Below are positions 8,879-17,983 of a DNA stretch of 64,000 nt, piece by piece. The DNA comes from Rhodococcus yananensis. Lineage in GTDB: Bacteria; Actinomycetota; Actinomycetes; Mycobacteriales; Mycobacteriaceae. The stretch covers positions 33,563 through 97,562 of the forward strand of contig NZ_JAIYEP010000007.1 in assembly GCF_020515525.1 (NCBI RefSeq), given 5' to 3'. Under the pieces are notes generated by a model. That model was not told the origin of the DNA, searched no databases, and was given only the letters and a program-made list of their open reading frames with translations. Made by a program: the position numbers and the translations under genes. How positions within the stretch are numbered: the first letter of the stretch is position 1; the number at the start of each line of letters is the position of its first letter.

Positions 8879-10528
8879 GTGACCTCCGCGATCCGACGCA
8901 GTCCCCTCGTCGCGACGGCGCCCTACCCCCCGGAATTCGCGGAACTGTACCGCGGCGCCGGGTACTGGACCGACGAGACGTTCGCGCAGTTCCTGCCGGC
9001 ACGCACCGAACGATTCGGCGACCGTGTCGCCGTGATCGGCGCCGACGCGCGCGGCGAACAGCAGCGTCTGACGTACCGGGACCTCGACGAGTCCGCGGCC
9101 CGGATCGCCACGGGCCTGCTCGAACTCGGGATCACCGCCGGTGACCGGGTGGTCCTGCAACTGCCGAACATCGTCGAGTACGTCGAGGTGCTGTGCGCCG
9201 TCTTCCGGATCGGTGCCCTCCCGGTGTTCGCGCTGCCCGCGCACCGGTCGGCGGAGATCGGGTTCTTCTGCCGGTTCTCCGACGCCGCCGCCTACGTCGT
9301 GGCGGCCGAGAACGGTGGATTCGACTATCGTGGCCTCGCCCGCGACGTCGTCGCCGATCTCGAACGTCCACCGCACGTGATCGTCGCCGGGGATGCCGCC
9401 GAGTTCACCCCGCTGGCGGAACTCCGCGCCCACGAACCGGCACCCGCCGCCGATCTCGATTCCGGCGCGGTGGCCTTCCTCCAACTCTCGGGAGGCACCA
9501 CCGGCACACCGAAACTCATTCCGCGCACGCACGCCGACTACCTGTACTCCGTCCGCGAATCCGCGCGGATCTGCGGTGTCGACGCCGACACCCGCATGCT
9601 GGTCGTATTGCCGGCCGCGCACAATTTCCCGATGAGTTCTCCCGGCATCCTCGGGGTCCTGCACTCGGGCGGCACCGTCGTCCTCGCCCCCGACCCGAGC
9701 CCCGACACCGCGTTCGCGCTGATCGAATCGGAGAAGGTGACGATGACGTCGCTGGTACCGCCGCTCGCGATGGCGTGGCTGGCCGCGAGGCCGCGCAGCG
9801 ACCGCGACCTGTCGTCGCTGCAGGTGATGCAGGTCGGGGGCGCGAAGTTCCCGGCGGAGGCCGCGAAACGGGTGCACCCCGAACTCGGCTGCATCGTGCA
9901 ACAGGTGTTCGGTATGGCGGAGGGTCTGGTCAACTACACCCGATTGGACGACGACGAGGACACCATCGTCACCACCCAGGGGCGACCGATCAGCGTGCAC
10001 GACGAGATCCGCGTCCTCGACGACGACGATCGTCCCGTCGCCCCGGGCGAAACCGGGCATCTGCTCACCCGCGGTCCCTACACCATCCGCGGATACTATG
10101 CTGCGCCCGAACATAATTCGACAGCATTCACTCCCGACGGCTTCTATCGCACCGGCGACATCGTCCGGGTGACGGACACCGGGTACATCGTCGTCGAGGG
10201 TCGCGCGAAGGACCAGATCAACCGCGGCGGCGAGAAGGTCGCCGCCGAGGAGGTCGAGAACCATCTGGTCGCGCATCCGGCCGTGCTCGACGTCGCGGTC
10301 GTGTCGATGCCCGATCAGTACCTGGGCGAACGCACCTGCGCGTTCGTGGTGACCGAGGGAGAACCCCCGAAAGCACTCGCGCTCAAGACCTTCCTGCGCG
10401 AGCGCGGATTGGCCGCGTACAAGATCCCCGACAAGGTACAGTTCGTCGACGCGTTCCCCGTCACCGGGGTCGGCAAGATCAGCCGTGTCGAACTGCGGCG
10501 GGCACTGGCCGCGACCCTCCGCGACTGA
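8879..10528 (+). CDS. dhbE: 2,3-dihydroxybenzoate-AMP ligase
   Basis: A 549-residue adenylate-forming enzyme of the DhbE/EntE family that activates 2,3-dihydroxybenzoate as acyl-AMP for loading onto an aryl carrier protein. Motifs in order: [16 protein letters not shown] (A3), [11 protein letters not shown] near residue 245, [12 protein letters not shown] (A5), YRTGDIV (A7) and the C-terminal VTGVGKISR with the catalytic Lys. The [10 protein letters not shown] and FGMAEGL stretches are typical of aryl-acid activators rather than amino-acid A domains. The GTG start at 8879 follows GAAAGGATCC. It is 39 bases downstream of dhbA in the same operon. The carrier-protein partner lies outside the window. 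Confidence 0.93.
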   Translation: MTSAIRRSPLVATAPYPPEFAELYRGAGYWTDETFAQFLPARTERFGDRVAVIGADARGEQQRLTYRDLDESAARIATGLLELGITAGDRVVLQLPNIVEYVEVLCAVFRIGALPVFALPAHRSAEIGFFCRFSDAAAYVVAAENGGFDYRGLARDVVADLERPPHVIVAGDAAEFTPLAELRAHEPAPAADLDSGAVAFLQLSGGTTGTPKLIPRTHADYLYSVRESARICGVDADTRMLVVLPAAHNFPMSSPGILGVLHSGGTVVLAPDPSPDTAFALIESEKVTMTSLVPPLAMAWLAARPRSDRDLSSLQVMQVGGAKFPAEAAKRVHPELGCIVQQVFGMAEGLVNYTRLDDDEDTIVTTQGRPISVHDEIRVLDDDDRPVAPGETGHLLTRGPYTIRGYYAAPEHNSTAFTPDGFYRTGDIVRVTDTGYIVVEGRAKDQINRGGEKVAAEEVENHLVAHPAVLDVAVVSMPDQYLGERTCAFVVTEGEPPKALALKTFLRERGLAAYKIPDKVQFVDAFPVTGVGKISRVELRRALAATLRD

Positions 10529-10560
10529 CCGCCTCCCCCTGTCCGAGTACCCTCCCCCGT

Positions 10561-10615
10561 CCGAGCGAATGTATCGTTCGCTCGAATCAATAGAGCGAGA
10601 GGTACATTCGCTCGG
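10561..10615. repeat. Long hairpin between convergent genes; member of a GAGCGAA repeat family
   Basis: The outer arms CCGAGCGAATGTA (10561-10573) and TACATTCGCTCGG (10603-10615) are perfect complements. An inner TCGCTC/GAGCGA pair flanks an AATCAAT loop. It separates convergent dhbE and the ABC transporter, so it can serve as a two-way terminator. Closely related hairpins occur at 32781-32833 and, degenerate, near 38763. Confidence 0.75.
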
Positions 10616-10687
10616 GGGTGGGGTGGCGCGGGGGTGAGGTGGCGTGGGGGTGAGGTGGGGCGAGGGTGGGGATGAAGGTGGGAGTGA
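10616..10687 (+). repeat. G-rich degenerate tandem tract, non-coding
   Basis: About 70 bases made almost entirely of G with scattered T and A (units such as GGGGTGAGGTGGC and GGGTGGGGATG) fill the gap after the hairpin up to the stop of the ABC transporter gene. There is no plausible gene. In transcripts of the ABC gene this region would be C-rich. Function not known. Confidence 0.6.
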
Positions 10688-12520
10688 CTACGCCGCCACC
10701 GGCTGTTCCCCGCGGGCGACGAGCCGCGCGTACCGCCCGCCGCGGGCGACGAGGGCGTCGTGCTCGCCACGTTCGACGATGCGACCGCGATCGAGGACGA
10801 CGATCTCGTCGGCGTTGCGCACGGTGGACAGTCGGTGCGCGATGGTGATCGTCGTGCGCCCCCGGCGGGCGGTGTCCAGCGCCTGTTGCACCGCGCGTTC
10901 GGTGTCGTTGTCGAGAGCGCTGGTCGCCTCGTCGAGCACGAGAATCCTGGGGTCACGCAGCAGAGTGCGGGCGATTGCGAGGCGTTGCTTCTCCCCACCG
11001 GAGAAGCGGTGCCCGCGGGCACCGACGACGGTGTCGTAGCCGTCGGGCAGGGACATGATCAGGTCGTGGATGCGGGCGGCGCGGGCGGCGTCCTCGATCT
11101 CGGTGTCGGTCGCGTCGGGTGCGGCGTAGCGCAGGTTCTCGCGCACGGTCGCGTGCAGCAGATAGGTCTCCTGCGAGACCACTCCGACGAGCGCCGCGAC
11201 ATCCGCGAGCGGCATGTCGCGCAGGTCCACGCCGTCGATCGTCACGCGACCGGACATCGGGTCGTAGAGACGGGCGACGAGCGCACCGAAGGTGGTCTTG
11301 CCGGAACCGGTCTCACCGACCAGCGCGACCTGCGACCCGGCGGGTACCTCGAGGTCGACGTGGTCGAGCGCCGGCCGGTGGGCTCCTTCGTAGCAGAACG
11401 TGACGTCCTCGAACCGTACGGCGCCGGCGACGCGGTCGCGGTCCACGTGCACGGGTGACGCGGGTTCGTCGATCTCCACGTCGAGGTCGAGGTACTCGAA
11501 GATGCGGCTGAACAGCGCCAGCGAACCGGTGACGGTGACCCCGACGTCGAGCAGGCTCATCAGCGGGCGGAACAGTGCCGCCTGCAGACCGGTGAACGCG
11601 ACGAGGGTGCCGATGGTCATGCCGCCGGACGTCGCGGGCAGACCGGCGACGAGATACAGCGCGGCGGGGATCGCGGAGAACACGATGTTCATCGTGGCCA
11701 TCCGCCAGCGCCCCGACAGTTGCGCGTGCACCTCGAGTTCCGCGAGATCATCGGAGGTGCGGGCGAACTTCTCGGACAGCACCGGACCGGTGCCGAGTGT
11801 CTTGACCAGCTGCACACCGCTGATGGACAGGCCCTCCTCGATCTGCGTCTGCAGGTCGGCGAGGCGGCGTTGCTGCCGCGCGGTGATGGCGCGGCGCATC
11901 ATCGCGACCCGCCGGGTCAACCAGATCGCCGGGGGCAACACGATCAGTGACAGCAACGCGAGGCGCCAGCTGAGCACGACCATCGCCACGACCGTGCCGA
12001 CGACGGTGGTGATGTTGGCGGCCACGGACGTCGCAGTGGACGTGACCACCGACTGCATCCCGCCGATGTCGTTCGTGAGGCGCGACTGGATCTCGCCGCC
12101 GCGGGTGCGGGTGAAGAAGCTCAGCGACTGTCGCTGCAGGTGGGTGAACACCCGGGTGCGTAGGTCGTGCATGACGCGCTGGCCGACGGTCGTGGAGATC
12201 CAGGTCTGGGCGACACCGAGCAGCGAACTGGCGACGGTCACCGCGACCATCGCCGCGACGACCCACAGCAGCAGGCTCACGTTCTGGTGGGGAATCGCGT
12301 CGTCGATGGCGGCGCGCACGAGGAAGGGACTGGCCAGCGAGATCACCGACGACGCGACGATGAGCGCGACGACGAGGGTGATCCGCCAGCGGTAGGGGGC
12401 GAACAGCGCACCGATGCGCCGCAGGCTCACGGGCGCATCCTTCAACTGTTCGAGATCTGCGGGGTCGAGTCTCGCGGGGCGGGGTCCGCCTCCCCCTCGA
12501 CCGGGTGGGGGCTGCATCAT
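10688..12520 (-). CDS. ABC transporter, fused permease-ATPase (multidrug exporter type)
   Basis: A half-transporter of 610 residues: a six-helix transmembrane domain (about residues 35-330) followed by a nucleotide-binding domain. The ATPase shows Walker A GETGSGKTT, Q-loop VSQET, signature FSGGEKQR, Walker B ILVLDEATSALD and switch His in AHRLST. It would act as a homodimer in the cytoplasmic membrane. The ATG at 12520 sits 8 bases after CGAGG; an in-frame GTG at 12529 would overlap that site. Divergent from a MarR gene with a palindrome in the shared 86-base gap. Being next to dhb genes, it could export the siderophore, but the family is mostly drug/lipid exporters, so the substrate is open. 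Confidence 0.88.
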   Translation of the reverse strand: MMQPPPGRGGGGPRPARLDPADLEQLKDAPVSLRRIGALFAPYRWRITLVVALIVASSVISLASPFLVRAAIDDAIPHQNVSLLLWVVAAMVAVTVASSLLGVAQTWISTTVGQRVMHDLRTRVFTHLQRQSLSFFTRTRGGEIQSRLTNDIGGMQSVVTSTATSVAANITTVVGTVVAMVVLSWRLALLSLIVLPPAIWLTRRVAMMRRAITARQQRRLADLQTQIEEGLSISGVQLVKTLGTGPVLSEKFARTSDDLAELEVHAQLSGRWRMATMNIVFSAIPAALYLVAGLPATSGGMTIGTLVAFTGLQAALFRPLMSLLDVGVTVTGSLALFSRIFEYLDLDVEIDEPASPVHVDRDRVAGAVRFEDVTFCYEGAHRPALDHVDLEVPAGSQVALVGETGSGKTTFGALVARLYDPMSGRVTIDGVDLRDMPLADVAALVGVVSQETYLLHATVRENLRYAAPDATDTEIEDAARAARIHDLIMSLPDGYDTVVGARGHRFSGGEKQRLAIARTLLRDPRILVLDEATSALDNDTERAVQQALDTARRGRTTITIAHRLSTVRNADEIVVLDRGRIVERGEHDALVARGGRYARLVARGEQPVAA

Positions 12521-12556
12521 GCACACCACCTCGATTCATGACTGGTACGTACTTAG

Positions 12557-12569
12557 TGAGGTTGCCTCA
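12557..12569. promoter_or_regulatory. Palindromic operator candidate for the divergent MarR regulator
   Basis: TGAGGTTGCCTCA is an interrupted palindrome (TGAGG-N3-CCTCA) centred in the 86-base region between the ABC transporter and marR starts, where an autoregulatory MarR dimer would bind. Inferred from position and symmetry only. Confidence 0.45.
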
Positions 12570-12606
12570 TATAGAGGTGAACGTCAAATGGGGTACGATC
12601 CATTCC

Positions 12607-13089
12607 ATGCCGGACATGCCCTCCGACTCACCGGTCGCCCTCCGCGACATGCTCATGGCGACCACGCGCACGCTGCGCAAACGCTGGCACCAGCGGTTGC
12701 AACCGTGGGATCTGTCACCCCACGAGTACCGGGCTCTGCGCATCATCGGTGGCGCCGAACAGCCCATCCGGCTCGGCGTGATCGCGCAGTCGCTGCGCAT
12801 CGTGCCCCGCTCCGCGACCGAGGTCGTCGACCGGCTCGAGGCGCACGGACTCGCCGAACGCGTGCCCGATCCCGCCGACCGCCGCGCCGTGTGCGTGCGC
12901 CTCACCGATCACGGCCGCGACACGTTCACCGAACTGGACGAGGCCCGCGACGCCGACGCCGACGCGATGTTCACCCGGCTCGACTCGGACGAACGCCGCG
13001 ACCTGGCGCACCTGCTCGCCAAACTCCTCGACTCCGGACACGACGACAGCCGCCCGCAGGACCCCGACCGACATCCTCCGCGCCGTTGA
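12607..13089 (+). CDS. MarR-family transcriptional regulator
   Basis: A 160-residue winged-helix repressor. The family pattern is clear: LSPHEYRALRII, a recognition helix RSATEVVDRLEAHGL, and the wing DRRAVCVRLTDHGR. The C-terminal helix is acidic and ends in a polar Pro/His/Arg tail. The ATG at 12607 is chosen because the domain begins right after it; in-frame upstream codons run through the promoter region. Divergent from the ABC exporter, which it probably represses in response to a small ligand. The ligand is unknown. Confidence 0.88.
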   Translation: MPDMPSDSPVALRDMLMATTRTLRKRWHQRLQPWDLSPHEYRALRIIGGAEQPIRLGVIAQSLRIVPRSATEVVDRLEAHGLAERVPDPADRRAVCVRLTDHGRDTFTELDEARDADADAMFTRLDSDERRDLAHLLAKLLDSGHDDSRPQDPDRHPPRR

Positions 13090-13135
13090 CCGCCCCGGCG
13101 GCATCCTCCCCCGGACCGCACGACACCCCGGTCGG

Positions 13136-13501
13136 TCACAGGAGATCGACCGCTTCCGGGTCGAGGATCACTTCGAGCGACACGATGCGACACCGGTCGT
13201 CGAACTCGAACACGTCGGTGGTCGCGAAGTCCGGGATCAGCTCGGTGTGGATCCGCAGTTGCACGGCAGCATGTTTGCCGGTGACCGTGATCGGACCGAT
13301 CCTCGTGACGTCGAACGCCACCTGCGCGTTGCGTTCGTCGAACGCGCGGATCTCCTCGAGGCCACGGTAGCTGTGCACACCGAGCGGCTCGTGTTGCACG
13401 GCGTTCTCGGCGAACAGGCCGACGAGCCCGTCGACGTCGTGGTTGCCGAGATGCTCGAGGTACGCCTCGACGGCCGCGCAGATCTCACGACGGGTGGGCA
13501 C
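13136..13501 (-). CDS. NTF2-like / SnoaL-fold protein
   Basis: A 121-residue small alpha+beta cone protein of the nuclear-transport-factor-2 superfamily (SnoaL, ketosteroid-isomerase-like). Typical features: an N-terminal helix with VEAYLEHLGNHDVDGLVGLF, then AENAVQHEPLG and paired strands ending in VFEFDDRCRIVSLEVILDP. GTG at 13501 follows AAGGAG with a 7-base spacer; a longer frame reaches into the cysNC 3' end and was rejected. It lies downstream of cysNC on the same strand, 40 bases away. Such folds serve as isomerases, hydratases or binding proteins; no catalytic assignment is possible here. Confidence 0.75.
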   Translation of the reverse strand: MPTRREICAAVEAYLEHLGNHDVDGLVGLFAENAVQHEPLGVHSYRGLEEIRAFDERNAQVAFDVTRIGPITVTGKHAAVQLRIHTELIPDFATTDVFEFDDRCRIVSLEVILDPEAVDLL

Positions 13502-13541
13502 GGGTGCACTCCTTCGACGGTCGGTGTGGCGGGGCGAACGA

Positions 13542-15470
13542 TCAGGCGATGACACCGCGAGCGCGGAGCATCTCGACGATCACGGCGCTCGCCTCCTCGG
13601 GTGACATCACGGTGGTGTCGATCCGCAGGTCGGCGTCGCCGGGTGCCTCGTAGGGCGAGTCGATCCCCGTGAAGTTGGTGAGCTCACCGGCACGTGCCTT
13701 GCGGTACAAGCCCTTCCGGTCTCGCTGCTCTGCGACCTCGAGCGGGGTGTCGACGAAGATCTCGCAGAACCGGTCGTCGCCGATGCTCTCGCGGGCTGCC
13801 CGTCGTTCCGCCTCGAACGGTGAGATGAACGACGCCAGCACGATCAGGCCCGCATCGGTCATCAACCGCGCGACCTCGGTGACGCGGCGGATGTTCTCCA
13901 CGCGATCGGCCTCGGTGAATCCGAGGTCGCGACACAGGCCGTGTCGGACGTTGTCGCCGTCGAGGAGATAGGTGTGGCAGCCCAGCGCGTACAGACGTTT
14001 GTCGAGAGCGTTCGCGATGGTGGACTTGCCGGAACCGGACAGTCCCGTGAACCACACGACCTGGGATCCGTGCCCCATCAGCTCGGTACGGGCTGCCGAG
14101 TCGACGTCGACGGACTGCCAATGGATGTTGTCGGCGCGACGCAGGGAGTGCGTGATCATGCCTGCGCCGACCGTGTCGTCGGTGAACCGGTCGATGAGGA
14201 CGAAGCCGCCGGTGTCCCGATTCTCGGTGTAGGGGTCGAAGGGCACAGCACGATCGAAACTGACATTGCACACCCCGATCTCGTTGAGCGCCAACGTCGT
14301 CGTGGCGACCTTCTCGAGGGTGTCCACGTTGATCTTGTATTTCGGTCGGGTGATGCGGGCCTGCACCGTCGCCGTCCCGATCCGGCACAGGTACGGGCGT
14401 TCGGGCAGCATGTCGTGCTCCCCCATCCACACGATCTGCGCCTCGAACTGGTCTGCGACACCGGGTGATCCGTCCGCGGCGGCGAGAACGTCGCCGCGAC
14501 CGACGTCGATCTCGTCGGTGAGCGTGAGGGTCACGGATCGACCCGGCACCGCCTCCGCGAGGTCGCCGTCGCGCGTGACGATCCGGGCGACGGTGGTCTC
14601 CTGGCCGCCGGGCAGCACCCGGACTCGGTCACCCGGACGGACCACACCGCCGACGACCTGCCCCGAGAAACCGCGGAAGTCGGGGTCGGGTCGGTTGACC
14701 CATTGCACGGGCATCCGGAACGGGCGCTCGCCGCGCTCGTCCTCGACCTCGACCTCGACGGTCTCGAGGTGCTCGATGAGCGTGGGACCCTCGTACCAGG
14801 GGGTGTCGGTGCTGCGTGCGGTGAGGTTGTCACCCAGGTACGCGGACACGGGTACGGCCACAACGTCGTCGACACCGATCTCCCGCGCGAACGCCCGGTA
14901 CTCGGCGTCGATGTCGTCGAACACCCGCTGCGAGTAGCCGACGAGATCGAGTTTGTTGACGACGAGCACGACGTGCCGGATACCGAGCAACGACACGAGA
15001 TACGAGTGTCGACGAGTCTGCGGCAGAACACCTCTGCGGGCATCGACGAGGATCACGGCGAGATCGGCGGTGGACGCACCGGTGACCATGTTCCTGGTGT
15101 ACTGCTCGTGACCGGGGGTGTCGGCGACGACGAACTTGCGGCGCTGCGTGGTGAAGTAACGGTAGGCCACGTCGATGGTGATGCCCTGCTCCCGTTCGGC
15201 GGCCAACCCGTCCACCAGCAGCGCGAAGTCGAGACCGTCGCCCTGCGTGCCGACCCTGCGCGAGTCGGTCTCCAACGCGGCCAGCTGGTCTTCGAAGACC
15301 AGCTTCGATTCGTACAGCAGTCGCCCGATGAGGGTGCTCTTGCCGTCGTCGACACCGCCGCAGGTGATGAATCGCAGCATGCCCTTGTTCGCGTGTCGTT
15401 CGAGACAGCGTTCGATGTCCTCGGCACTCTCGGCGCTTTCGGTGGAGGTGCTCCCGTGGAAGTCGTGCAT
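13542..15470 (-). CDS. cysN: Bifunctional sulfate adenylyltransferase large subunit / APS kinase
   Basis: A 642-residue CysNC fusion. The N-terminal GTPase (residues about 25-440) has the P-loop [21 protein letters not shown] and NKLDLV, and drives APS synthesis with CysD. The C-terminal APS kinase (about 455-640) has its own P-loop GLSGSGKST and the DGDNVRHGL and FISPFEAER motifs, phosphorylating APS to PAPS. Start: ATG at 15470 shares one base with the cysD stop (TGATG), so translation is probably coupled. The fusion is common in mycobacteria and relatives. The third gene of cysQ-cysD-cysNC. Confidence 0.95.
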   Translation of the reverse strand: MHDFHGSTSTESAESAEDIERCLERHANKGMLRFITCGGVDDGKSTLIGRLLYESKLVFEDQLAALETDSRRVGTQGDGLDFALLVDGLAAEREQGITIDVAYRYFTTQRRKFVVADTPGHEQYTRNMVTGASTADLAVILVDARRGVLPQTRRHSYLVSLLGIRHVVLVVNKLDLVGYSQRVFDDIDAEYRAFAREIGVDDVVAVPVSAYLGDNLTARSTDTPWYEGPTLIEHLETVEVEVEDERGERPFRMPVQWVNRPDPDFRGFSGQVVGGVVRPGDRVRVLPGGQETTVARIVTRDGDLAEAVPGRSVTLTLTDEIDVGRGDVLAAADGSPGVADQFEAQIVWMGEHDMLPERPYLCRIGTATVQARITRPKYKINVDTLEKVATTTLALNEIGVCNVSFDRAVPFDPYTENRDTGGFVLIDRFTDDTVGAGMITHSLRRADNIHWQSVDVDSAARTELMGHGSQVVWFTGLSGSGKSTIANALDKRLYALGCHTYLLDGDNVRHGLCRDLGFTEADRVENIRRVTEVARLMTDAGLIVLASFISPFEAERRAARESIGDDRFCEIFVDTPLEVAEQRDRKGLYRKARAGELTNFTGIDSPYEAPGDADLRIDTTVMSPEEASAVIVEMLRARGVIA

Positions 15471-16375
15471 CAGAAGTAGCCCTCCTGCTTCTTCTTCTCC
15501 ATCGACGCGGCGCTGTCGTGATCGATGACGCGCGCCTGCCGTTCCGACGTGGTGGTCAGCAGCATCTCCCGGATGATCCCGGTCAGCGTCGACGCGGTGG
15601 ATTCGACGGCCCCGGTCAACGGGTAACAGCCGAGGGTGCGGAACCGGACGCTCTTGACCTGCGGTTCCTCCCTCGGGCGTAGCGGCATCCGGTCGTCGTC
15701 GACCATGATCAGTGCGCCGTCGCGTTCGACGACGGGCCGCGGCGCCGCGAAATACAACGGCACGATGGGGATCTTCTCTCGTCGGATGTACTCCCACACG
15801 TCGAGTTCGGTCCAGTTCGACAACGGGAACACCCGCAGGCTCTCACCCGGTCGTGTGCGCACGTTGTACAGATGCCAGAGCTCGGGCCGCTGCCTCTTCG
15901 GGTCCCACCGATGCTCGGCCGACCGGACGGAGAAGACGCGTTCCTTGGCCCGCGACTTCTCCTCGTCGCGACGGGCACCGCCGAACGCCGCGTCGAATCC
16001 GTACAGGTCCAGGGCCTGCTTGAGTCCCTGCGTCTTCCACATGTCGGTATGCAGCGCCGAACCGTGCGTGAACGGGTCGATCCCCTTCTCCACGCATTCC
16101 GGGTTCCGGTGGACGATCAGGTCGAGATCACCTTCGGCGGCGGTCCTGTCGCGCAGCGCGTACATGTCCCGGAACTTCCAGGTGGTGTCGACGTGCAGCA
16201 GCGGGAAGGGCAGTCGCGACGGATGGAACGCCTTGCGCGCGAGGTGCAGCATCACGGCGCTGTCCTTGCCCATCGAGTACAGCATCACCGGGTTCTCGCT
16301 GCCGGCGACGGCCTCGCGCATGATGTGGATGGATTCCGCCTCGAGATGCTCGAGGTGCGTCAGCGTCCGGGTCAT
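15470..16375 (-). CDS. cysD: Sulfate adenylyltransferase small subunit
   Basis: A 301-residue ATP-sulfurylase subunit of the PAPS-reductase/N-type ATP pyrophosphatase fold. It shows [13 protein letters not shown] (PP-loop), [27 protein letters not shown], and the C-terminal [19 protein letters not shown] stretch ending EKKKQEGYF, all hallmarks of CysD. It forms APS from ATP and sulfate together with CysN. The ATG at 16375 overlaps the cysQ stop by 4 bases (ATGA) and agrees with the usual family length of about 302. Longer frames upstream run inside cysQ and are not real. Confidence 0.96.
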   Translation of the reverse strand: MTRTLTHLEHLEAESIHIMREAVAGSENPVMLYSMGKDSAVMLHLARKAFHPSRLPFPLLHVDTTWKFRDMYALRDRTAAEGDLDLIVHRNPECVEKGIDPFTHGSALHTDMWKTQGLKQALDLYGFDAAFGGARRDEEKSRAKERVFSVRSAEHRWDPKRQRPELWHLYNVRTRPGESLRVFPLSNWTELDVWEYIRREKIPIVPLYFAAPRPVVERDGALIMVDDDRMPLRPREEPQVKSVRFRTLGCYPLTGAVESTASTLTGIIREMLLTTTSERQARVIDHDSAASMEKKKQEGYF

Positions 16376-17160
16376 CGTCCCAGCACCTCCAGCGCTCGAT
16401 CCGCCCATTCGCGGCGGCAGATCAGGATGTCGGGCAGGTAGGGATCCGCGCGGTTGTAGACGGGTTCGGATCCGTCGATGCGGGAGACGTGCAGACCGGC
16501 GGCACGGGCGACGGCGACGGGTGCCGCAGAATCCCACTCGTACTGGCCACCCGTGTGCGCGTAGATGTCGGCCTCACCGCGCACCACGGCCATCGCCTTC
16601 GCCCCGGCCGAACCCATCTCCACGAGTTCGGCGCCGAGTGCGTCGGCGACCGCGAGCACCGGGGCGGGTGTGCGGGTGCGACTCACCACCAGGCGCGGCG
16701 TACGCGACGGGACGGCCCGCGGCGGGGTGTCGGCCGTGGAGTAGGTGGTGCCGAGCGCGGGTATCGCGACGGCGCCGACCGTGAGCGTGCCGTGTTCGAC
16801 GAGTGCGATGTGCACGGCCCAGTCGTCGCGGCCGGCCTCCCCGAACTCGCGGGTTCCGTCGAGGGGATCGACGATCCACACACGGTCGGCGGTGAGCCGG
16901 GCGGGGTCGTCGGCACCTTCCTCCGAGAGCACGGCATCGCGGGGGCAGGCCCGCGCGAGCGCCCCGACGATGAAGTCGTGGCTGCGCTTGTCGCCGGCAC
17001 GACGGATCCCGTCGGGGTCGAGGCCGGCGGCGGTGAGGGTGTGTCGGAGTTCGAGGAGAACTTCGCCTGCGGCCGTGGCGATATCGATCGCGGATGTGGT
17101 GTCGCCGAGGCGAGGATCCACCGAGTCCGAGCGCGGCACCGCCATCGCGTCGTTCGTCAT
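16372..17160 (-). CDS. cysQ: 3'(2'),5'-bisphosphate nucleotidase / inositol-phosphatase family
   Basis: A 262-residue Mg-dependent phosphatase. The family signatures are [20 protein letters not shown] (metal-binding Asp residues) and [16 protein letters not shown]. CysQ hydrolyses PAP/PAPS, balancing the PAPS made by the co-transcribed CysD and CysNC. ATG at 17160 begins [12 protein letters not shown]; no strong ribosome binding site precedes it, and the ATG five codons later is an alternative. The first gene of the sulfate activation operon, divergent from a TetR gene, with a paired palindrome between the two starts. Confidence 0.9.
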   Translation of the reverse strand: MTNDAMAVPRSDSVDPRLGDTTSAIDIATAAGEVLLELRHTLTAAGLDPDGIRRAGDKRSHDFIVGALARACPRDAVLSEEGADDPARLTADRVWIVDPLDGTREFGEAGRDDWAVHIALVEHGTLTVGAVAIPALGTTYSTADTPPRAVPSRTPRLVVSRTRTPAPVLAVADALGAELVEMGSAGAKAMAVVRGEADIYAHTGGQYEWDSAAPVAVARAAGLHVSRIDGSEPVYNRADPYLPDILICRREWADRALEVLGR

Positions 17161-17178
17161 GGACGTGACTGTAACCAC

Positions 17179-17221
17179 AGAACGAACAATGTTCAATCCC
17201 AGTTCGAACACTGTTCGTTCT
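17179..17221. promoter_or_regulatory. Paired palindromic operator between cysQ and tetR
   Basis: Two copies of a GAACAnTGTTC-like palindrome, GAACAATGTTC at 17184-17194 and GAACACTGTTC at 17206-17216, lie 22 bases centre to centre. The whole block is also a large inverted repeat: AGAACGAACAATGTTC pairs with GAACACTGTTCGTTCT with one mismatch in 16. Its position between divergent starts suggests binding by two TetR dimers controlling both directions. Confidence 0.7.
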
Positions 17222-17246
17222 TTCGCGTCACGGTTACGGTGGATCG

Positions 17247-17864
17247 GTGGGCGATACCAACAGCAAGTCGATCTACGGGGACGCGGAGGCGCGCCGCCGC
17301 ACGACCCTCGCCGCCGCCGCGGCACTCCTCGACGAAGGTGGCTACTCGGCGCTGACGATCCGGTCGGTGGCGAAACGGTCCGGCACCAGCACCGGTCTCA
17401 TCTACCAGTACTTCACCGACAAGCAGGACATCTTCACGTCACTGCTCAACGAGAGCCAGATCGAATCACGCGCGTTCGTCGCCGGCCTGCCGCGCGACCG
17501 GGGTGTCGCCGCACTGCTCGCGGCAGTGCTCCCCGAGTCCATCCGACAGTGGGCACGCGTCGGCCGCTTCACCGCGACGTGGCGCGACGTCGAACGCGAC
17601 GCGCACACCGAACGCGAGTCCGTACGCGAGGTGCGCCGGACCGCCCGCGAGTACAACGCCGAACTGCAGTCCGCGCTGCTCGAAGCCGCCGCCGCCGAGG
17701 GGCGCACCCTGCGCGACGACCCCGCCACCCTACCGTTCGTCCTGTCCACCCTTCAGGGTGTCGCCGACACCGTCGTCCACAACTGGGCAGCCCACCTCGA
17801 CACCCGGGACCTGATCGACTTCACCGCCGCGTCCCTCACCGAGGCCGTCACCGTCCGCACATGA
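17247..17864 (+). CDS. TetR-family transcriptional regulator
   Basis: A 205-residue protein. The N-terminal HTH spans about residues 15-62 (TLAAAAALLDEGGYSALTIR, then SGTSTGLIYQYFTDKQDIF). The remainder is a helical ligand-binding domain unlike any named subfamily I can place. GTG at 17247 starts MGDTNSKS. It is divergent from cysQ with the paired operator in the gap, so autoregulation and control of cysQ-cysD-cysNC is the simplest reading. An MFS exporter starts 119 bases downstream on the same strand and may also be a target. Confidence 0.88.
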   Translation: MGDTNSKSIYGDAEARRRTTLAAAAALLDEGGYSALTIRSVAKRSGTSTGLIYQYFTDKQDIFTSLLNESQIESRAFVAGLPRDRGVAALLAAVLPESIRQWARVGRFTATWRDVERDAHTERESVREVRRTAREYNAELQSALLEAAAAEGRTLRDDPATLPFVLSTLQGVADTVVHNWAAHLDTRDLIDFTAASLTEAVTVRT

Positions 17865-17983
17865 CCCCCGAGGACACGCCTCGACACTCCCCATCGAGAA
17901 GGTCTCACTGAGTGGCACGAGCCCTCTTGTGACAGGTGACACATCGTACGGTTCACGCGAACACCCTCACAACAGGAGCATTG

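Noticed and set aside
12551..12571. A third iron box before the ABC exporter
   Set aside because: TTAG-TGAGGTTGCCTCA-TA shares only the ends with the iron-box consensus; the core GGTTAGGCTAACC is absent. A MarR operator explains the symmetry better.
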